Positions 54,200 through 64,000 of a stretch of 64,000 bases of DNA are shown here, one piece after another. The notes under the pieces were generated by a model. That model saw only the letters and a list, made by a program, of their open reading frames with translations. It ran no database searches and had not been told where the DNA came from. Each line of letters starts with the position of its first letter. The first letter of the stretch is position 1. Position numbers and translations under genes: made by a program. The DNA is from Chryseobacterium capnotolerans (GTDB lineage Bacteria; Bacteroidota; Bacteroidia; Flavobacteriales; Weeksellaceae), in contig NZ_CP065589.1 in the NCBI RefSeq assembly GCF_021278965.1, positions 1,555,001 to 1,619,000 on the forward strand. The letters are read 5' to 3'.

Positions 54200-56428
54200 T
54201 TAATAAACAGGTATTTCCACATAGCTGTCATTATACCATTTTATCTGCATAGGTTCTCCCGCATCCTGTATCGTTTCATCACTTACATCTTTACCTGTTC
54301 CGTAATTGAGCTGCCAGTTCGGATTTTTGTTAACGCCCACCAACAAAAGTAATTTACTTCCCTTTTCGATCTTTTTACTCATAACATAGGCATTTTTTAT
54401 AGGAATCTGCTCAATAGTATTGGGAGTAAGAAGCTGGCGCGTCTCATTATTTTTAGCATAGCTGGCTCTTGCAATATGCGAAGATAATGAGATAAGTTTT
54501 CCGTCAGGTCTGATCTCATAAAGAGAAGCATTGGTGTCAAAATCCTTTTTGTTAGTAGAAATCGTAAAAAACCCTGAAATACTTCCACTGATAATAATAT
54601 CCTTATCCAATACTTCACTTACAAAATAAGTAGAATTTGTAGTCTTAATGCTGTCATTTTTGCTTACTGCATAATAAGTGTCTTTATCGTTTCTATTGTT
54701 GAAATCTACAGTGAGAGGTGTAAAGTTTTGCTGTGTGGGCTTACTAAATACAGAAGAATTATTTTTACTGTTCTGAAGATAAAACTTCAAGTAGGAAGTA
54801 TGCATTTTATCAAAAGAGGAAACATGTTTCCAGGAGTTGGTGTTCATGACCTGAAAATTAACCTTGTCTTTTAGAAGTTCCGGTTTTTTCCCATTTTTAA
54901 GAATATAATCAAACCATGAAAAGGCAAGATCGTCAATACTGATTCTGGCTGCCGGATCTATAGGACTTCCTTCAACGTATGTAAATCCGAAACTCTGTGC
55001 TCCGCCATGGTTGTAAGGGCCAATCACGAGATAGTGTTCCGCATTTTTATTATATTTAAGATGTTGGTTATAATAATATAATGCCCCGATCTGGTCATCG
55101 TCATAATAGCCGGTAGTGGTAAGAATTGGGATATTGATTTTGGCGAACTCCTCTTTATAAGGAACCATTTTCTGCCAGTATTGGTCATAACCCGGATGAT
55201 CCAGCCATCTTTGAAATATTTTGCTTGGCTTTTTGCTGATACTATCCAGAGATCTGAATGAACTTCCGCTTTTATACCATGCTGTATTGATAGAATCCCA
55301 TTTGGCCGCATTGTTGAAATCTATCTCATCGGTATACTTATTATTGGTAACATATTGAATCCATTGCAGCATATAGCTCATAAATACATTATTCCGGGCA
55401 GGATAATCTATTCCAATTCCTACAGAAACCTGTGGTACAATGGTTTTTAAAGCAGGATGCAATTTTTTCACAGCTGCCCATTGGCTGAAACCAAGATAAC
55501 TTCCTCCAATCATGCCAACCTTTCCATTACTCCAGGGCTGTTTGCTTGCCCAATCGATTACTTCGTATAGATCTTGTGATTCATGTTCAAAAGGATTATT
55601 TTCATCATTACTATTTCTTTTGCCTCTTGTATTGACTACAAGTCCTATATATCCATAAGTCGCTGCTCTTGTTCCGAAAAAGCGGTCTAGTTCTCCGGCA
55701 TAAATGTTATTGGTAAGAATAACAGGAAGGGGAGATTTATTCCCTTTTTTTCTAATAATGGTAAGGGTCAGCGTATTTCCATTCTGGATTTTAAGATCTT
55801 TTGTTTCTGTAATAAATCTTTCCTTGTCCTTTGCTGTCAATAGCTGTTTGATCTCAGGCTGGATGCCGGAATAAGTTTTATAATCCAAATAAGCTTTGCA
55901 TAATGCCAAAGCCGATTTGTAATCTATACTGTCTTTTCCTTTCTGTTTATTCAGAGCCTTTTTAAATAATTTTCTGAAATTGTTTACATCACCAGCAACG
56001 GCAAGTCCTACCCTTGGAAGTAAGTGTTCAGGAAGACTTTCATACTTTTTATCAAATGCAGTCCGAAGCCCTTTTGAAAATGATATTTTAGTTTCTATTA
56101 ATTTAGCCATGCTGTAGATTTCATAGCTCATAAATTTATACCCGGCCATATTATGGTCAGCAAACTGATTCCGATACTCGGTAAGTGTAGCAAGAGATTT
56201 CTGATAATCCTTAGCAATGATTTGAAGTCTGAAAAGGACATCTGATACATCTACAGTATTCTGAGGTTTGTGTTGTACAGTCTGTAGATTGGGAATTAGC
56301 TGGACAGCTAATATGGGCATTTGCTTTTCCAAAATAAGGGTGTCTGTAACAGCTGTTTTCGGAAAGTGAAATTTTTGAGCCTGTATAAGGTTGGCAAAAA
56401 TTAATGCTAAAAGTATCTTAAATTTCAT
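54200..56428 (-). CDS. CocE/NonD family hydrolase, secreted
   Basis: A 742-residue protein with a signal peptide (cleavage after IQA, about residue 17), an N-terminal helical extension of about 200 residues, an alpha/beta hydrolase core with nucleophile Ser310 in GMIGGSYLGFSQW, Asp in TTGYYDDDQIG and His in GPYNHGGAQ, and a C-terminal jelly-roll domain. This matches the X-Pro dipeptidyl-peptidase / cocaine esterase family, here probably a periplasmic peptidase or acylase. It joins the S9 and S41 enzymes of the window as another secreted serine hydrolase. Confidence 0.9.
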   Translation of the reverse strand: MKFKILLALIFANLIQAQKFHFPKTAVTDTLILEKQMPILAVQLIPNLQTVQHKPQNTVDVSDVLFRLQIIAKDYQKSLATLTEYRNQFADHNMAGYKFMSYEIYSMAKLIETKISFSKGLRTAFDKKYESLPEHLLPRVGLAVAGDVNNFRKLFKKALNKQKGKDSIDYKSALALCKAYLDYKTYSGIQPEIKQLLTAKDKERFITETKDLKIQNGNTLTLTIIRKKGNKSPLPVILTNNIYAGELDRFFGTRAATYGYIGLVVNTRGKRNSNDENNPFEHESQDLYEVIDWASKQPWSNGKVGMIGGSYLGFSQWAAVKKLHPALKTIVPQVSVGIGIDYPARNNVFMSYMLQWIQYVTNNKYTDEIDFNNAAKWDSINTAWYKSGSSFRSLDSISKKPSKIFQRWLDHPGYDQYWQKMVPYKEEFAKINIPILTTTGYYDDDQIGALYYYNQHLKYNKNAEHYLVIGPYNHGGAQSFGFTYVEGSPIDPAARISIDDLAFSWFDYILKNGKKPELLKDKVNFQVMNTNSWKHVSSFDKMHTSYLKFYLQNSKNNSSVFSKPTQQNFTPLTVDFNNRNDKDTYYAVSKNDSIKTTNSTYFVSEVLDKDIIISGSISGFFTISTNKKDFDTNASLYEIRPDGKLISLSSHIARASYAKNNETRQLLTPNTIEQIPIKNAYVMSKKIEKGSKLLLLVGVNKNPNWQLNYGTGKDVSDETIQDAGEPMQIKWYNDSYVEIPVY

Positions 56429-56684
56429 ATTACAGTGTATTTATGGTATGTTTTTAGCTGCTGTTGAAAAAGTATCAGATCAAAATGTATTTTTGTTAAC
56501 TGTTTACTGAAATTGTTTACATTTTTAACAGACTAAAGTAAGAATTTTTATCATACAATAGTGAAAAGTTTTTTACTCTTGCTAACACCTGTTTATGGTA
56601 TTAAATCTGTTAAAACTTGCTTAAACAATAAGTTTTTAATATTTTCGTTAACTTATTTAGACTAATTTTCTTATATCAAGAAGA

Positions 56685-59647
56685 ATGAAATCAAAAAAAA
56701 TACTTTTAGCAGCTGCGGTTATCTATTTCGGAATTTCCGACGCTCAACAGTCCCAATATTTTACACAGAAAGAAAACTACAGATTTAATCTAGCTGAAAA
56801 TCTTTATCAGACTAAAATATACAACGCCTCCCAATACGAATACGCAAGACAATATTTCTACAATCAGAATTTGTCCCGTTCAAAGAAGGAGGCGGCTCAG
56901 TTTTTTGATAATGTGATCGGTGTGATTCTTCAGAAAAATCATGCTGAAGAAGGATTAACGGCTTTCATGAAAGAATATCCTAATTCTGCTTATTTTGCTC
57001 AGGCTAATCTTCCTTTAGCGGATTATTATCTTGCAAAAAAGATTTTGACAAAGCATTGGAAACTTTAAAAAAGGTGAACCAATATCAGCTGTCAAAAGAG
57101 GAGAATACGCAGTATATTCTGAAGTTAGGATATGCCAAATTTATGATGGGAGATTCTAAGGGCGCGACGGATGCTCTGGAAGAAGCTTACAAAACTGCCG
57201 ATCAGTCGCAAAAAGGAGATATTGCCTACATGCTTGGACATTTGTATTACAGTAACAGGCAAAATGATAAGGCTTTCGAATATTTTGACTCTATAAAAGA
57301 TCAGGATAAATTCTCAAGGCTGGTACGTCCGTATTATGTACAGATGTATTATAATGATAAGAATTATGATAAAGCAATTTCTGAAGGAAATGCATTATTG
57401 AATGAAAATATTTCAGAATCATACAAAGCAGAAGTCCATAAAATCATTGGGGAGAGTTACTTCATGAAGAACGACTACAATGCTGCTTATCCCCACTTGA
57501 AGGACTACCTGAATGTACAGCAGAATCCTTCTGAAAATGACCTTTATGAAATGGGGTTTGTGGCTGCTCAGCTGAAAAAGTATGATGAAGCGGTTTCTTA
57601 TTATAACCAGCTTGTTAACAGTAATTCAGCATTAGCACAGAATGCTTACTATCAATTAGGAAATGCTTATTTAGCGGTTGATAAAAAGCAGGAAGCCCTT
57701 TCTGCATTCCGTTCTTCTTATCAGATGGATTATGATGCAAAAGTGAAAAAGCTAGCACACGAACAGTATGCGAAATTAGGATACGATATCGGAAACCCGT
57801 TTGAAAATCCTTCTACCGTTCTTCAAAGCTATATCAATGATAACCAAAATGCTTCCAATGCTTCAGAAATGAGATCACTATTGGTGAAATCATATTTGTA
57901 TTCAGGAAATTATAAAGAGACATTAAACGCTATTGATAGATTACAAAGCTCAACACCTGATATCAATAAAGTGGATCAGGAAGTTTCTTATTTATTAGGA
58001 ACAGAAGAGTTCAATAAAGGGAATTATGATGAAGCAGAGAAATATTTCTTGAGAAGCTTAGGCTTTAATATCAATAAAGAATTTAACAGCAGAGCTTTAT
58101 ATTGGCTGGCTCAGGTATATTATCAAAAAGGAAATTATCCGTCTGCCATTGTTCGTTATGAAAAGTTGCTTAATGAAAACTTCCCGGAAAAGCAGCAACT
58201 GCCATATGATTTAGGATATGCTTATTTCAAGGCTAAGAAGTTCGATCAGGCAGCTACTTATTTCAAACAATATCTTACAAATCCAAAACCTGAATTTAAA
58301 AATGATGCAGAGCTTCGCTTAGCGGATATTCATTACGCAAATAACGACCTGAACGAGGCCATTGCGATTTATGATAAGAACCAGGATGCTACAGATTATA
58401 CCTTATATCAGAAAGCAATGGCTTTAGGATTTAAAGGAGATACTCAGGCGAAGATTACCAATTTAAAGAATCTTTTATCCAAATATCCGGATTCTGAATA
58501 TTATGATGATGCACAATACGAAATAGGAACAGCTTACGCAGCTCAGGATGATTTTGCAAACTCCAATGATTATTTTGGGAAAGTTATAAAAACATCTTCA
58601 GATAAAGACCTGATCGCTAATGCTTCTATTTACAGAGCACAGAATTATATCGACCAGAATCAGAGTGATAAAGCACTTTCTGAGCTGAAATCATTGGGAG
58701 AACAGTATAAAAATACAGCATATGCTCAAAAAATAGTTCAGGCTGCAAAACCTGTATTCACGAAGAATGGAGATGTGGCAGGCTATGAAAACTTTGCAAG
58801 AAGCATAGGCGTAAATGTTGATGCATCTGAAATTGATGAGATCAACCTATCTACAGGAAAACAATATTTCGCGAAGAAAGACTACAAAAACGCGATTTCT
58901 TATTATGAGAAATATCTAACGCAGAATCCAACGGGAGAAGGGCTTTATCAGGCTAAATATGAATTGGGAGAAAGTTATTATCAAACTAATAATTCTACAA
59001 AAGCTTTACTTGTTTTGCAAGAGGTGGCCGGAGTTCAGAATGATTATCAGGATGATGCTCAAACCCGTTTAGCACAGATCTTCATTGCACAAGGGAATAC
59101 TGCTGAAGCTAAAAAATATCTTGAAGGAATTAAGAATTCTTCCAATATAAGCATTAAAAACTATGCGAATGTTGAGCTGATGAAGCTGTATGCGGATGAA
59201 AATAACTTCTCTGAAGCAGAAAAACTGGCCAATGCAGTGATTGCCAACTCCAAAAACTCAGCAGCAGTTATAGAGACGGCGAAAGTTATCAAGGCGAGAA
59301 GCTTGATGAATTCAGGAAAAGATAAAGATGCTCAGGCAGCTTATGTTTCTCTTGAAAAATCGTCCAACACTTCGGTAGCCGCAGAAGCACTGTATGCAAA
59401 AGCGTATTATCAGAATAAAGGAAAAGCCTTTAAGTCTTCTAATGAAACAATTTTCAAGCTTGCGAATAATTATGCATCTGAAGAATACTGGGGTGCAAAA
59501 GCCTTGGTATTGATGGCTAAAAACTATATCGGCTTAAAAGATAATTACCAGGCTAGTTATACTTGTGACCAGATTATTGCCAATTATAAGAGCTTCCCGG
59601 ATATCGTAGCAGAAGCGAAAGAAGTTAAAAAGCAGATTAAAAAGTAA
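56685..59647 (+). pseudogene. large TPR protein, secreted, split by one missing base
   Basis: The first frame (56685-57068) has a signal peptide ending SDA and begins the repeats. The second (to 59647) carries at least fifteen tetratricopeptide units, for example YDEAVSYYNQLVNSNSALAQ, NYPSAIVRYEKLLNENFPEK and GNTAEAKKYLEGIKN. Reading the A6 run at 57035-57040 as A7 gives one protein of about 987 residues. TPR superhelices bind proteins or polymers, here in the periplasm. The outer-membrane barrel gene follows after 72 bases, so the two probably act together. Confidence 0.87.
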
Positions 59648-59719
59648 AAATGCAGTATCCTGTTCATGTAAACAGACATTAGTGCATTTTACATGGATAC
59701 ATAAATACAAGAAGTAGTA

Positions 59720-61497
59720 ATGAACAGAAAAATTCAATTATTATCCATCATATTTTTAGGGGTTTCGCAGTTTGCGTTTTCCCAGATCAAAGAGGAAAAG
59801 CTGGTTCTTAATAAAAAAAGAGAACCGGAGGTGAAGAAGATCGAGAAAAGAAGACTTCCGTGGAAACCATTAAAAACTATCCGCCGGAAGAGAAATCCCA
59901 GACTCCTGTAAGATATACTATTACAGATGTTCCTGCAGTTTCTGACTTCAAAACTTCTACCATTCAAGGGGAGGATGTAGCTCCAAAATTTGACGGGACG
60001 GCCCAGAATAACTATGTCCAATTTGGAATGGGTAATTATGGGAAGATCCTGTTAGATGGAAATGTATCCAAAACCCTTCAAAATAAGTTCGAAGTAGGAG
60101 CAGATGTACATTTGTTGTCTACAAGTGGTCTTAAAAATGATTACGACTGGAAATCAAAACAAACATCAGCAACCATAGGAGCTTTCCTTAACTCTTATGG
60201 AGATAAAGGAAAATTCAATATCAATGCTGAATATGGATTGAATAACTATAACTATTACGGGATTTATGCTTTAACGCCCTCAGCAGACGTTGATTTAAAG
60301 CAAAAAGTCAATCAGTTCAAAGTGAATGGATATTATGATTTCTATTCTAATGAGATTCTGAATGATGTAAGAGTAAAATCTTCATTCCTGAAAGATCATT
60401 TTGACGCTCAGGAAAACCAGGTTTCGGTTTTAGCTAACTTCTCTAAGCATGCTGTTGAGTTAGGTAAATCAGGGATCAATCTGAATGCGGATTTAGGGGT
60501 AGGGTTAGAAGCTGTGAAAACAGACTTTGAAATGGTAGATAAGAATTCTTCCAATTTCTTTAATACCAGCTTAACTCCAAAAGTGACCTTCAGAAAAGGA
60601 GAATCTTATTTGATGCTAGGATCAGGATTTTCTTTCCTGAATGCTAAAAACTCAAACATACACATGGATCAGGTGAAGAACAATAAAACCTATTGGTTTC
60701 CACAAGCTGAGTTCCAGGTGGCTGCTGCTAAAGAATTTAAATTCTATGGTGGGGTAGACGGTGGTCTTAAGCTTAATACTTACGGAGATCTTCTTCAGGA
60801 GAATCCTTATGTGCTTTCTGACCAGTATTTAAAGCCTACAGAAACAAAATATCACTTTTATGTAGGATTAAGAGGAGATATTGATGAAACATTGAAATAT
60901 GATGTTTCTGCCGGTTTCGGAAAAATGAAAGACATCATGTTCTTCAGAGCAAACAATCTTTTTGATAATAATTATACCCTGAACCGTGCCGCTTATGACT
61001 ATGCAAACACATTCTCTGCAATCTACGATGATGGGAATGTAAGTGATATCAAAGGAAGTGTTCAGTATTTCCCATTAGAAAACTTAATGATTGACGGGGA
61101 AGTAAGGTTTACAAAATATAACTTGAAGAACTACGATAATATCTACAACGTTCCATTAGTGAACGCTAGTATTGGCGCAAAATATACGATGCTTGACAAG
61201 AAATTATTGCTAGGTTTCAAAGGAATTTTCGCAAGCGACAGAACAACCAACTCTTTTTCAATCGAAGGAATTGCAGATGCTTCAGCTCCTAATGGAATGA
61301 TTTACCGATCATTAGAAAACACGAACGATAAAGTTGGTGGTTACGCCGATTTAAATCTTTCTGCAGAGTATAAAATTCACAAAAATTTCAGTATTTTCGC
61401 ACTCGGAAATAACCTTCTAAGCTCAAAATATCAAACCTACAAGGCTTATAAAGTCTTAGGCCCACAAATTTTGGGTGGTGTGAAGATTACCTTCTAA
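59720..61497 (+). pseudogene. outer-membrane beta-barrel (TonB receptor-like), split by one missing base
   Basis: The first frame has a signal peptide (cleavage after AFS) and a Lys-rich linker. Reading A4 at 59846-59849 as A5 joins it to the second frame, giving 592 residues. That part is a barrel of alternating strands from about residue 95 on, ending in Phe (GPQILGGVKITF). The plug domain of a classical TonB receptor is missing, so this is more a porin-like barrel often labelled TonB-dependent receptor. It follows the large TPR gene, which suggests a two-part outer-membrane machine. Confidence 0.82.
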
Positions 61498-61520
61498 ATC
61501 ATACGTAATAAGCAATGAAT

Positions 61521-61552
61521 GATAAGTAATATTGTATTACGCATTACTTATC
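61521..61552 (+). terminator. inverted repeat after the barrel gene
   Basis: GATAAGTAAT (61521-61530) pairs with ATTACTTATC (61543-61552), 24 bases after the stop. The flanks are AT-rich simple sequence. Confidence 0.5.
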
Positions 61553-61571
61553 ATTTATTACTAATGAATAC

Positions 61572-61643
61572 GGCTGCATAGTTTAATGGATAGAACTTCG
61601 GATTTCGGCTCCGACAGTGAGGGTTCGAATCCTTCTGCGGTCA
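61572..61643 (+). tRNA. tRNA-Arg (anticodon TCG)
   Basis: A 72-base cloverleaf without encoded CCA. Acceptor GGCTGCA pairs with TGCGGTC (two G-T pairs), anticodon stem TCGGA / TCCGA encloses TTTCGGC with anticodon TCG at 61605-61607, and the T arm is GAGGG-TTCGAAT-CCTTC. It reads CGA-type arginine codons. A strong terminator follows directly. Confidence 0.93.
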
Positions 61644-61646
61644 CTC

Positions 61647-61690
61647 AGACGGACGAGACATTTTTATAATGTTTTGTCCGTCTTTTTTTT
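61647..61690 (+). terminator. terminator of tRNA-Arg
   Basis: AGACGGAC (61647-61654) pairs with GTCCGTCT (61676-61683), followed by a T run. Confidence 0.85.
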
Positions 61691-62094
61691 GTAACTATTG
61701 TTAATGTCTAGATGTAAGTGTGTTGGAGTTTAATCTTGTGTTCGAAATGCATTTTATTCAAACTTAGTTTTCTACTAAAATTGAATATAAATAAACCTAT
61801 TTCTTAAATAACTTATTTTTTCTATTTCTATTTCTATTTCTACTTCTATTTCGGAGTGTGTTTTTAATTATTTTATTTTTTCATTGGTAAAGAATACCTT
61901 ATTAGTTTTTACTATCTCTTTTTGCATTTTTTTTGTTTATAGTCTATTTATATCCTATTTATATTCTGTTCTGTTTCTTTAATCTTAATGTAAATATTTG
62001 TATTTATATGATTGATTATTATGTTTTTATGAAATTTATTTATATCGTTTGTTTATGTATTTAATTTTTCATTTCTCAATTTCAATAAATAAAA
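61691..62094. other. 404-bp very AT-rich intergenic region
   Basis: No gene, tRNA-derived repeat or integrase remnant is seen next to the tRNA. It contains a short TTTCTA hexamer array (61819-61848, four perfect copies and one variant) and TTTATA-rich stretches. Confidence 0.5.
61819..61848. repeat. short hexamer array TTTCTA
   Basis: Four perfect copies and a fifth with one change (CTTCTA). Confidence 0.8.
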
Positions 62095-62132
62095 AGTATA
62101 TTTATATACTTTAATATGTATATTTGTATACT
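62095..62132. promoter_or_regulatory. tandem inverted-repeat operators in front of the MarR gene
   Basis: AGTATA-TTTA-TATACT (62095-62110) and TGTATA-TTTG-TATACT (62117-62132) are two 16-bp dyads with centres 22 bp apart, two helical turns. The second overlaps the -7 box, so binding of the MarR protein would block its own promoter. Confidence 0.7.
62119..62126 (+). promoter_or_regulatory. TAnnTTTG promoter of the MarR-crt transcript
   Basis: TATATTTG lies inside the second dyad and ends 18 bases before the chosen start at 62145. Confidence 0.6.
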
Positions 62133-62144
62133 AATTTGTTTGAT

Positions 62145-62798
62145 ATGAATTTTGATCTTATAAAATCAGTTGTAGAACTCATTCAGCAATTTATAGAGCA
62201 GAATGAAGGGAAAGCGATGTATAGTAACGACCTTCAGGGTTTTACAGAATGGATCAATGCTTCGCATAGGGGGGATTCAATAGAAGAACCGGATTGGGTA
62301 GGAAAAGATTTGGGAAGAAGTGCAGACAGTGTCATCAATACTTTACTGATAAAAATGGGAAGGTATGCGAAAACGTATTCACGTTCAATTGGTAATTCAA
62401 TTTTTTCAAGTCAGGATGACTTTATTTATCTGATCGGTTTGAAGACCAGAGGAACAATGTCTAAAATGGAACTTATAAGATATAATGTAAGTGAAAAATC
62501 TTCAGGGATACTTATTATTAATCGTTTAATCCGCAATGGCTGGGCAGAACAGACTGTTTCAGAAGAAGATAAAAGAACAAAACATATTCAGATAACAGAG
62601 AAGGGGCTTGCTGTATTAGAGGAACATATGGATGGGATTCGTAAAGCTTCAAGAGCGGTAGTAGGAAACCTAAGTCATTCTGAACAGATGCTGCTCATTG
62701 CCATACTTTCTAAACTGGACGAGTTTCATGATTCTTTTTACCGTATGTATCTGGACTCTAGCGACCTCCTGGATGTTGTGTATAAAAGATTGAATTAA
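62145..62798 (+). CDS. MarR family transcriptional regulator
   Basis: ATG 62145 is chosen; the frame extends to a TTG at 62124, but that lies inside the -7 box. The 217-residue protein has the winged-helix core around MSKMELIRYNVSEKSSGILI and the wing RNGWAEQTVSEEDKRTKHIQ, then the dimer helices. A long N-terminal helical part is present. It is the first gene before crtI, 43 bases upstream, and probably represses the carotenoid genes and itself through the two dyads in its promoter. Confidence 0.9.
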   Translation: MNFDLIKSVVELIQQFIEQNEGKAMYSNDLQGFTEWINASHRGDSIEEPDWVGKDLGRSADSVINTLLIKMGRYAKTYSRSIGNSIFSSQDDFIYLIGLKTRGTMSKMELIRYNVSEKSSGILIINRLIRNGWAEQTVSEEDKRTKHIQITEKGLAVLEEHMDGIRKASRAVVGNLSHSEQMLLIAILSKLDEFHDSFYRMYLDSSDLLDVVYKRLN

Positions 62799-62841
62799 TG
62801 AAATAGTAGAAATCTGTGTTAAAACTATTAAATAAATAACA

Positions 62842-64000
62842 ATGAAAACGGGAAGCTTAAGAAAGAAAATAGCAGTGATAGGTTCTGGATTTTCCGGGCT
62901 TTCTGCTGCTGCGTATGCTGCAAAATCAGGAAATGAAGTGCATGTATTTGAAAAGCATCAGCAGCCAGGAGGACGGGCAAGACAATTTAAAACAAAAGAA
63001 GGTTATGTTTTTGATATGGGCCCAAGTTGGTATTGGATGCCTGATATTATTGAAAACTTTTTCAATGACTTTGGCTGTAAAGCGTCTGATTTCTTTACAC
63101 TGATTTCTTTAGATCCCCAGTTTGAGATGGTCTTTGAAAAAGAAAATGTTGCCGTTCCCCAAAAAAATGATGAAATCCGTGAGCTATTTGAAAAAATAGA
63201 AACAGGAGCGGCCGGGCAATATGACCGGTTTATGGAGTCTGCGAGATTTAAATATGAAGTGGGAATGAGAGAGTTTGTAACAAAGCCCTGTTACAGCTGG
63301 TTCGAATTTGCTTCCTTAAAAATAGCAGGTTGTGCCTTGAAGCTTGATCTTTTAAGTGATTTCAGGAAATATGTTTCAGGTTATTTTACAAATCCCAAAC
63401 TCAGATCCCTGATGGAATTTCCGGTTATATTTCTTGGTGCTTCCCCCAAGGATATTCCTGCTCTTTACAGCCTTATGAATTATGGTGGGTATGTATTAGG
63501 CACAAAGTATCCAATGGGAGGATTTTATCAACTCATTCTTGCAATGAAAGAGGTTGCAGAAAAACAAGGGGTAACTTTTCATTTTAATCATGAAGTACAA
63601 AGAATCAACACGGATAACGGAAGAGCGTCTTCTTTAACAATAAATGATGAAAACTATGAATTTGATGCCATCATTGCATCGTCAGATTATCATCATACAG
63701 AAACTTTAATCCCCGATGCACTTAGAAACTATGATGATGAATATTGGAAAACGAGAACATTTGCTCCGTCCTGCCTTATTTATTACCTCGGGGTAAAAGG
63801 GAAGATCCCTCATTTAAAACATCATACTCTGTTCTTTGAAAATGAGCTTGATGAGCATATAGACTGTATTTACAAAGATAAAAAATGGCCTGATAAACCA
63901 CTTTTTTATTCGTGCTGCCCCTCAAAAACAGATTTGGGGGTAGCTCCGGAAGGTTGTGAAAATCTTTTTCTGTTGCTGCCTCTGGCACCAGGAATAGATG
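62842..64000 (+). CDS. crtI: phytoene desaturase (CrtI type), 3' end outside window
   Basis: The frame from ATG 62842 stays open for 386 codons to the window edge. The FAD-binding opening IAVIGSGFSGLSAAAYAAK (Gly14, Gly16, Gly19) is followed by VHVFEKHQQPGGRARQF and FDMGPSWYWMPDIIENFF, the signature of CrtI-type desaturases that introduce double bonds into phytoene in carotenoid and flexirubin-associated pigment pathways. No frameshift is seen in the visible part. It is likely co-transcribed with the upstream MarR gene and followed by other crt genes. Confidence 0.94.
   Translation, partial: MKTGSLRKKIAVIGSGFSGLSAAAYAAKSGNEVHVFEKHQQPGGRARQFKTKEGYVFDMGPSWYWMPDIIENFFNDFGCKASDFFTLISLDPQFEMVFEKENVAVPQKNDEIRELFEKIETGAAGQYDRFMESARFKYEVGMREFVTKPCYSWFEFASLKIAGCALKLDLLSDFRKYVSGYFTNPKLRSLMEFPVIFLGASPKDIPALYSLMNYGGYVLGTKYPMGGFYQLILAMKEVAEKQGVTFHFNHEVQRINTDNGRASSLTINDENYEFDAIIASSDYHHTETLIPDALRNYDDEYWKTRTFAPSCLIYYLGVKGKIPHLKHHTLFFENELDEHIDCIYKDKKWPDKPLFYSCCPSKTDLGVAPEGCENLFLLLPLAPGID

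Noticed and set aside
61572..62144. Integration site of a genomic island at tRNA-Arg
   Set aside because: No integrase gene and no repeated tRNA 3' end were found. The AT-rich DNA alone is not evidence.

Overview
The window looks like a chromosomal segment of a low-GC Bacteroidota of the Flavobacteriia, most probably Chryseobacterium or a close relative in the Weeksellaceae. The evidence is the AT-rich DNA, the recurrent TAnnTTTG promoter element of Bacteroidota, the near absence of Shine-Dalgarno sites, and the gene families: monomeric NADP isocitrate dehydrogenase, a TonB receptor, LytTR two-component genes, a CrtI carotenoid gene and S9/S41/CocE secreted hydrolases. Genus-level assignment is an inference.

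Layout. 1-9.4 kb: the 3' end of a GapN-like dehydrogenase, an ECF sigma factor with a membrane partner, an S41 peptidase, an MBL hydrolase, a small secreted protein lying between two perfect heptamer arrays, then AraC regulator, aldo/keto reductase and a second MBL hydrolase. 9.6-15.7 kb: TonB receptor, small lipoprotein, icd and tpx. 15.7-27.7 kb: a dense run of small stress or xenobiotic-type proteins (two Crp/Fnr regulators, four VOC proteins or tandem VOC, a bleomycin-resistance-like protein, two DinB, three SRPBCC, two alpha/beta hydrolases, SDR, DoxX) interrupted by a DUF763 protein that ends in a perfect bacterial beta-clamp motif. 27.9-31.4 kb: an S9 peptidase and a complete IS110-family element. 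31.9-38.5 kb: a second sigma factor operon, a hydrolase, a DnaJ membrane protein and gcvP. 38.6-49 kb: small membrane proteins, an AAA ATPase/PLP-protein operon, SMR transporter, LytS/LytR pair, Nei glycosylase, methyltransferase, dgt and SPFH protein. 49-64 kb: a duplicated DUF4377 lipoprotein, a three-gene secreted/membrane operon, an APC permease, a CocE hydrolase, a TPR protein plus outer-membrane barrel pair, tRNA-Arg(TCG), and a MarR regulator in front of crtI, which runs off the right edge.

The most interesting element is the IS110-family insertion at about 30035-31405. It interrupts a copy of a host dispersed repeat, so its ends can be inferred. Its non-coding left end can be folded by eye into three stem-loops like the bridge RNA of IS621. 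One internal loop carries short stretches matching the actual insertion site, the other carries stretches matching the element's own ends, and all four are consistent with a CT core. Joining the two ends in a circle would build a TTTG-N20-TATGTTTG promoter in front of this RNA. All of this was read by eye and needs covariance and experimental support.

A second window-wide observation is that seven conserved genes (TonB receptor, DoxX, sigma factor, gcvP, SMR transporter, TPR protein, outer-membrane barrel) are each broken by exactly one inserted or missing base, mostly in homopolymers. Uncorrected sequencing indels explain this better than real pseudogenes. Intergenic DNA is rich in at least five dispersed repeat families.
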